A stretch of DNA of 19,208 nt. Source: Flavobacterium psychrophilum (GTDB lineage: Bacteria > Bacteroidota > Bacteroidia > Flavobacteriales > Flavobacteriaceae). Under the pieces are notes generated by a model. That model did no database searches, had not been told where the DNA came from, and saw only the letters and a program-made list of their open reading frames with translations. Location of the stretch: contig DZAU01000043.1 of NCBI GenBank assembly GCA_022729635.1, positions 1 through 19,208 of the forward strand. Reading direction: 5' to 3'. Position numbers and translations under genes: made by a program. Below, one piece after another: positions 14,636 to 19,208 of this stretch. The stretch's first letter is position 1, and each line of letters begins with the position of its first letter.

Positions 14636-16566
14636 GAAAAGTCTTGCTTCCTACCTTGATTATAATTGCAGCGTCTTTACTGGTATTACGCCTTTTCTAT
14701 TTGCAAATTATTGATGATTCCTTCAAATTAAAATCAGATAATAATGCCATAAAAATAAAATATGACTATCCCGAAAGAGGTTATATTTATGACCGAAACG
14801 GTAAATTATTGGTTGCAAACCAGCCTTCTTACGATATTATGGTTATTCCAAGAGACATAAAAAATTTGGACACTTTGGAGTTTTGCGAATTATTGGCCAT
14901 TACTCCAGCCGATTTTATAAAGAAGGTAGAAAAAGCGAAAGTATATAGTCCAAGATTGCCTTCGGTTTTTTTACCTCAATTGAATAAAAGTGAATTTGCG
15001 GCATTTCAGGAAAAAATTCGAAAATTTGAAGGCTTTTATTTTCAGAAACGTTCTCTTCGGGATTATCAGGTTCATTTTGGAGCCAATGTTTTTGGTTTTA
15101 TAACTCAGGTCAACGAAAAATTAATTGAAAAAAATCCTTACTATAATAGCGGTGACTTAATAGGAAAACAAGGTGTTGAAGAAAGTTACGAAGAAATTTT
15201 ACGTGGAATTAAAGGGGTGAAATATTTTCAAAAAGACAAATTCAATCGTGAAATTGGTTCGTTCAAAGAAGGAAAATACGACACTATTGCTGTTCAGGGA
15301 GAAGACATAAATCTTACCCTTGACGCTGTTCTTCAAGAATATGGCGAAGCATTAATGATTAATAAACGTGGCGGAATTGTTGCCATCGAGCCAAAAACAG
15401 GAGAAATATTGGCTTTAGTCACCGCTCCATCCTATGATCCAGCAATTTTAGTTGGTCGCCAACGCTCAAAAAATTACACCATGTTGTATCGCGATTCTAT
15501 CGCAAAACCCCTTTATGACAGAGGACTTTTGGCAGAATATCCGCCTGGTTCACCTTTTAAAATTATGACGGGACTTGTTGGTCTTCAAGAAAGAGTGATA
15601 GACGAACGCACTACCTTTTTGTGTAATCATGGATTTGCTTATGCTCCCGGTCGATTTCAAAGATGCCATTGTGGCGGTGGTGTTCGTGACCTTCACGTTG
15701 GAATCTATAAATCGTGTAATGCCTATTTTTCTAATGTTTACTTACGAACCATTGGCAAATATTCAAGTTCTCCTTATGCGGTTGATGTATGGAGCAATCA
15801 TATACGAAGTTTTGGACTCGGGCAATTTATGGGCTACGATTTGCCAACAGGAAAAAAAGGAAAAATTCCCACTTCAAAAACATATAAAAAAATGTATCCA
15901 GATTGGAATTATAGCGGTAAAACAATTATATCAAATGCAATCGGGCAAGGCGAAGTGGTAATGACTCCTATTCAATTAGCCAATATGATGGCGGCTATCG
16001 CCAATGAAGGCTATTATTACACGCCTCATATTATCAAGAAAATTGAAGGACAAAAAATAGATGCAAAATTCACAACAAAGCACGTAACCACAATAGACAA
16101 ACAATTTTTTAAACCTATGATAAGCGGTTTATTTGATGTGTATAATATGGGAACAGCTGCTGGCTTGAGAGTGGAAGGTATTGATATTTGTGGAAAAACG
16201 GGAACCGCAGAGAATTTTGCGAAAATTAACGGCAAAAGAACACAACTTGAAGACCACTCTATTTTTGTGGCTTTTGCTCCCAAAGACAATCCTAAAATTG
16301 CTATTGCAGTTATGATTGAAAACGGAGGGTTTGGATCAACAATTGCAGGTCCAATCGCCAGTTTAATGATTGAAAAATACCTCAGAGGAAAAATCACCAG
16401 AACCGACCTGGAAAAAAGAACCTTAGAAAGAAGTCTGCAAGATCGTTATGCCAAATTAGGCGGTTTATCAGAAGTTGTTAAGCAGGAAATGAGAAGGAAG
16501 GATTCCATATTGAAAAGTAAAACCATCGTTCCGAAAATAAAAACAGATACGATTAAAAAACAGTAA
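14632..16566 (+). CDS. mrdA: Penicillin-binding protein 2 (elongation transpeptidase)
   Basis: A 644-residue class B PBP that cross-links peptidoglycan during side-wall growth as the partner of RodA. Domains in order: an N-terminal membrane anchor (about 4-25), a pedestal/dimerisation domain starting with the PERGYIYDRNGKLLVAN motif at about 47-63, and a transpeptidase domain from about 240 to 590. Catalytic motifs are S307-P-F-K310 (SxxK), S361-C-N363 (SxN) and K522-T-G524 (KTG). Between the first two lies a Cys/His-rich stretch (C331, H333, C345, H346, C347, plus C362). A lysine-, arginine- and isoleucine-rich tail follows the catalytic domain (about 590-644). It overlaps mreD by 4 bases and rodA starts 13 bases after it. 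Confidence 0.95.
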   Translation: MRKVLLPTLIIIAASLLVLRLFYLQIIDDSFKLKSDNNAIKIKYDYPERGYIYDRNGKLLVANQPSYDIMVIPRDIKNLDTLEFCELLAITPADFIKKVEKAKVYSPRLPSVFLPQLNKSEFAAFQEKIRKFEGFYFQKRSLRDYQVHFGANVFGFITQVNEKLIEKNPYYNSGDLIGKQGVEESYEEILRGIKGVKYFQKDKFNREIGSFKEGKYDTIAVQGEDINLTLDAVLQEYGEALMINKRGGIVAIEPKTGEILALVTAPSYDPAILVGRQRSKNYTMLYRDSIAKPLYDRGLLAEYPPGSPFKIMTGLVGLQERVIDERTTFLCNHGFAYAPGRFQRCHCGGGVRDLHVGIYKSCNAYFSNVYLRTIGKYSSSPYAVDVWSNHIRSFGLGQFMGYDLPTGKKGKIPTSKTYKKMYPDWNYSGKTIISNAIGQGEVVMTPIQLANMMAAIANEGYYYTPHIIKKIEGQKIDAKFTTKHVTTIDKQFFKPMISGLFDVYNMGTAAGLRVEGIDICGKTGTAENFAKINGKRTQLEDHSIFVAFAPKDNPKIAIAVMIENGGFGSTIAGPIASLMIEKYLRGKITRTDLEKRTLERSLQDRYAKLGGLSEVVKQEMRRKDSILKSKTIVPKIKTDTIKKQ

Positions 16567-16579
16567 CAATTCATTTCAA

Positions 16580-17815
16580 ATGAAAAATCAAAGTTTAACC
16601 AACAATATCGACTGGATAAGTATTGCTATCTATTGTGCATTAGTGCTTCTAGGTTGGTTAAACATATACTCTTCTTCTCTATCCTCAATGGATGGAATAT
16701 CTGATAAACAACTCATATTCATTATCTTAACGATTCCGTTGATTTTTATAGTGCTTTATGTTGATGGAAAATTCTATGAGAAATATGCCAGTATAATTTT
16801 TGGAATTTCCTTATTATCATTGGTTGGTTTATTTGCTTTTGGTAAAACCATCGCTGGTCAACGTTGCTGGTATGGTATTGGAAGTTTTACGCTTCAACCG
16901 TCAGAATTTGCAAAAGCGGCAACAGCATTGGCTTTAGCCAAATATTTAAGTGATTCGCAAATCAATTTAAAAGATGTCAATCGGCAAATTCAGGCTTTGG
17001 CTATTGTGTTTTTGCCTGTTATGCTAATTTTACCTCAACCCGATCCTGGAAGCGCCTTGATATACAGTATTTTTATCATTGTTTTATACCGCGAAGGCTT
17101 ACCTGCTTGGTATGTTTGGACAGGATTCATCACCATACTTTTATTTGTATTGACGCTGGTATTACAACCCCAATATGTGATTCTTTTAGCCTTAGCTGCG
17201 ATAGTATTTATTCATTTTAAGTCAAGATTAGGCGACAGGAATTTAGTTTTAAGCAGCATCCTTTTTGTTTTGATTTCTGGATTTGTATTGTCAGTAAACT
17301 ATGTTTTTACGCACGTATTTAAGCAACACCACCGAGATCGTTTTAATATTTTATTAGGCAAATCTGTCGATATGAAAGGCATTGGATACAATACTAATCA
17401 ATCTGAAATTGCCATTGGTTCCGGCGGTTGGTTTGGAAAAGGGTTTCTGGAAGGCACACAAACCAAAGGAGGATTTGTTCCCGAGCAACACACCGATTAT
17501 ATCTTTACAACAGTTGGCGAAGAATGGGGTTTCATTGGTTCGCTCATAGTGGTTGCTTTATTCGTAGGTTTACTTTTAAGAGTAATTTACCTCGCCGAAA
17601 GGCAAAAAACTAAATTTAGCAGAGTGTATGGCTATTGTGTGGCGGGCATTTTATTCATCCATTTCTTTGTGAATATTGCTATGGTTGTGGGTGTTTTTCC
17701 AACAATTGGTGTTCCTTTACCTTTCTTTTCTTATGGTGGTTCCGGGCTTTGGGGTTTTACCATTTTACTCTTTATTTTTATAAAAATGGATGCCAATAAG
17801 GTGAATGAGTGGTAG
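16580..17815 (+). CDS. rodA: RodA, peptidoglycan polymerase of the SEDS family
   Basis: A 411-residue polytopic membrane glycosyltransferase that polymerises lipid II for side-wall growth, paired with PBP2 encoded just upstream. About ten transmembrane helices are visible. Family motifs include GQRCWYGIGSFTLQPSEFAK, QPDPGSALI, GSGGWFGKGFLEGTQTKGG, and EQHTDYIF with the catalytic aspartate at about D306. The C-terminal FFSYGGSGLWGF is the SEDS signature. It is the last gene of the mre/rod cluster; no strong terminator is seen after its stop. Confidence 0.96.
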   Translation: MKNQSLTNNIDWISIAIYCALVLLGWLNIYSSSLSSMDGISDKQLIFIILTIPLIFIVLYVDGKFYEKYASIIFGISLLSLVGLFAFGKTIAGQRCWYGIGSFTLQPSEFAKAATALALAKYLSDSQINLKDVNRQIQALAIVFLPVMLILPQPDPGSALIYSIFIIVLYREGLPAWYVWTGFITILLFVLTLVLQPQYVILLALAAIVFIHFKSRLGDRNLVLSSILFVLISGFVLSVNYVFTHVFKQHHRDRFNILLGKSVDMKGIGYNTNQSEIAIGSGGWFGKGFLEGTQTKGGFVPEQHTDYIFTTVGEEWGFIGSLIVVALFVGLLLRVIYLAERQKTKFSRVYGYCVAGILFIHFFVNIAMVVGVFPTIGVPLPFFSYGGSGLWGFTILLFIFIKMDANKVNEW

Positions 17816-17851
17816 TTAATAAGCCTTATAAGTCGAAATTGTAGAAAGTAA

Positions 17852-18001
17852 TTGGTTCATCAAACAAAAAATAAATTCATTCCTAACAATTCCGCAAAAG
17901 ACAAAATTGTAACACTTCCTGAAGATTATTATTTTAGTTCCCCAAGAATTTATGCAGGATTAGAGTATGAATTAGAAGTAATTTTCTTAGATTTGTTTTA
18001 G
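17852..18001 (+). pseudogene. Short open frame, probable gene remnant
   Basis: A 49-codon frame opening at a TTG just after an in-frame stop, with protein-like composition (LPEDYYFSSPRIYAGLEYEL). The run of alternating aromatic and hydrophobic residues resembles the last strand of an outer membrane barrel such as a TonB-dependent receptor, but this rests on a short segment only. It has no ATG, no promoter box and no neighbour continuing the frame. Most likely it is a decayed 3' fragment, and it may not be expressed. Confidence 0.25.
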
Positions 18002-18013
18002 AAGCTCATTGGA

Positions 18014-18045
18014 GTGGGCACAGAATGCAATTCTGCGCTATCCAC
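18014..18045. repeat. 32-bp imperfect palindrome
   Basis: GTGG plus GCACAGAAT (18014-18026) pairs with ATTCTGCGC plus CCAC (18030-18038 and 18042-18045) around a 3-base loop, with one A/G difference and a 3-base bulge. No T run follows, so it is not a normal terminator. It lies just after the gene remnant and resembles small repeat units found between flavobacterial genes. Confidence 0.5.
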
Positions 18046-18092
18046 ACAAGAAATTTAGGTCATATCCGAGCAATCTGGATAAGCATAGCAAC

Positions 18093-18539
18093 TTAAGGTA
18101 TAATTCTTTTCCCGAAATTAACTAAAATATGTGGCTCAACAAAGCCAACTTGATTGGTTAGTTGTTTTCCTCTTTTATCTAAAATTAATAAAGTGGGATA
18201 ACCTTGTATATTGTATTTTTGTACTAATTCACGCCCTTCTGCTGTTTCTCCATCTACTGCAATATTGATGAAGTTTGCGTTGTAATAATCGCCAACTTCT
18301 TTTGTTGAAAAAGTTTTCTTTTTTAACATTTTGCAAGGGCCACACCAAGTTGCGTAAATGTCCAAAAAAATTGGTTTGTCTTCGGCTTGTGCTTTTTCAA
18401 GAGCTTCTTTAAAAGTTCCTTTAAAAAATTGTATTCCGTCAGTTGTATCTTCTTTAAAATCGACTTTTGGATATTTAAAAGCATAAATTGCAATTGATGC
18501 AATTATAATTGCCATTGTGAATAGTGTGTTTTTACTCAT
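18093..18539 (-). CDS. Membrane-anchored or exported thioredoxin-like protein
   Basis: A 148-residue thioredoxin-fold protein. Residues about 6-21 are a hydrophobic signal or anchor (LFTMAIIIASIAIYAF), so the domain should face the periplasm. The redox motif WCGPCK is at 65-70 (C66, C69) and the cis-proline at P115 in the loop YPTLL. The stretch KPIFLDIYATWCGPCKMLKKKTF resembles the DsbD C-terminal / thioredoxin_7 type that reduces or relays electrons to periplasmic proteins. It lies 68 bases downstream of doxX on the same strand with no clear promoter between, so the two are probably one operon. Partner proteins are unknown. Confidence 0.85.
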   Translation of the reverse strand: MSKNTLFTMAIIIASIAIYAFKYPKVDFKEDTTDGIQFFKGTFKEALEKAQAEDKPIFLDIYATWCGPCKMLKKKTFSTKEVGDYYNANFINIAVDGETAEGRELVQKYNIQGYPTLLILDKRGKQLTNQVGFVEPHILVNFGKRIIP

Positions 18540-18607
18540 AATTTCTATTTTTAATTTTGGAAATCGTGAATCTTTGATTTCATTGTTTTTTGTTTTAAAG
18601 ATTATAA

Positions 18608-19051
18608 TTATTTTACTACGTTATTAACTTCGTTATTTTTAAAGAATAAGTGATCTAAACTTATTTTTCCCGAACCATAAACTAACAAAGTGAATAGCAT
18701 TATCATATAATATAATGGAATTTCAAACCCGTTATTTCCTGCGTCAAAACCATTTTCGCCGTGCACAGTAACAATTGCAACAATCATTGTGATGATTAAT
18801 GGAATAGAAATGATGCGAGAAAACAAACCTAACGTAAGTAAAATTACACCCAAAATTTCTGTTCCTGTAGCCAGATAAGCATTAAGCGTTGGCATCGGAA
18901 TACCCATACTACCAAACCATTCGGCAATAGAATTGATGTCCTTTAATTTCATCATGGCTGGATTAAAAAACCCATAAGCCAAAATTAATCGGATAAATAA
19001 TAGCGGTAAATCTTTTAATTTAATAAGAGTGTTGTTCAATTTTTCTAACAT
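18608..19051 (-). CDS. DoxX-family membrane protein
   Basis: A 147-residue protein of the DoxX/DoxD-like family with four transmembrane segments at about 15-30, 57-77, 80-97 and 110-126. Typical stretches are LILAYGFFNPAMMKLKD (first helix and loop) and ATGTEILGVILLTLGLFSR (second helix). The family is named for a subunit of an archaeal terminal oxidase, but most bacterial members have no defined job; in mycobacteria a DoxX protein has been linked to oxidative-stress defence. Placement directly before an exported thioredoxin suggests a redox role here, which is inference. I see no exact -7 box upstream. Confidence 0.85.
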   Translation of the reverse strand: MLEKLNNTLIKLKDLPLLFIRLILAYGFFNPAMMKLKDINSIAEWFGSMGIPMPTLNAYLATGTEILGVILLTLGLFSRIISIPLIITMIVAIVTVHGENGFDAGNNGFEIPLYYMIMLFTLLVYGSGKISLDHLFFKNNEVNNVVK

Positions 19052-19152
19052 AATTTTTGAGTTTATTGGGTGTAAAATTTATTTAATTTATTGGTAGAAA
19101 TAGCAAATTATAAGTAATCGTTTATAAAATGTGCTTTTAAAAAATAGGAAGT

Positions 19153-19208
19153 CTAAGGTTTGAGTATCATCAAATCTTGGGCAACGGTTATTTCACCATT
19201 ATATTTCT
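19153..19208 (-). CDS. Possible C-terminal end of a gene running off the window
   Basis: On the minus strand a frame open from the window edge ends at TAG (19153-19155), giving the tail KYNGEITVAQDLMILKP. The residues look protein-like, but 18 open codons are weak evidence. If real, it would be the gene upstream of doxX, separated from it by about 100 bases. Not identifiable. Confidence 0.25.
   Translation of the reverse strand, partial: KYNGEITVAQDLMILKP

Noticed and set aside
16026..16397. 123-codon minus-strand frame inside mrdA
   Set aside because: Antisense shadow of the PBP2 transpeptidase domain; the sense strand carries the KTG motif and clear homology.
1..19208. A new defence or secretion island
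   Set aside because: Apart from the antitoxin remnant, all recognisable genes are core metabolism, cell wall or envelope genes in an order that looks conserved in flavobacteria.

Overview
The window looks like ordinary core chromosome from a Flavobacterium-like member of the Bacteroidetes (Flavobacteriaceae). The evidence is an AT-rich composition, promoters of the Bacteroidetes type (TAnnTTTG about 17-50 bases before start codons) with few Shine-Dalgarno sequences, a type IX secretion gene (porT), a lipoprotein-type TamA homologue, menaquinone rather than ubiquinone chemistry next to porT, and proteins that read like flavobacterial versions throughout. Species assignment is inference; no rRNA or tRNA gene is present.

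Layout: (1) 1-460: a ParD-type antitoxin whose ParE toxin gene has decayed to a 12-codon stub, then a bidirectional terminator. (2) 464-3332: a small CBM48 (isoamylase early-set) protein on the minus strand, divergent from a 2TM-domain protein and dihydrofolate reductase (folA), then menaquinone methyltransferase (ubiE/menG) and porT. (3) 3439-8870: a TrmH/SpoU RNA methyltransferase on the minus strand, divergent from a large TamL-like outer membrane assembly lipoprotein that starts with TTG, followed by class II fructose-bisphosphate aldolase (fbaA) and the acetyl-CoA carboxylase beta subunit (accD). (4) 8871-9200: a gene-free mosaic of hairpins and repeat-like segments. (5) 9200-10444: a MacB/FtsX-type ABC permease on the minus strand. 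(6) 10609-17815: purH, then the rod-shape and elongasome cluster mreB-mreC-mreD-mrdA(PBP2)-rodA with overlapping or closely spaced genes. (7) 17816-19208: a gene remnant and a palindrome, then a minus-strand pair, doxX followed by a membrane-anchored thioredoxin, and possibly the tail of another minus-strand gene at the edge.

How the genes work together: mreBCD, PBP2 and RodA form one machine for lateral cell-wall growth. PorT and the TamL-like protein both act at the outer membrane. FolA, UbiE, FbaA, AccD and PurH are housekeeping metabolism (folate, menaquinone, glycolysis/gluconeogenesis, fatty acids, purines). I did not find a convincing undescribed multi-gene system. The items most worth a second look are the orphan antitoxin with its eroded toxin, the AccD lacking all four zinc-ribbon cysteines, the repeat mosaic at 8871-9200, an apparent insertion at the PurH N terminus, and a Cys/His cluster beside the PBP2 active site.
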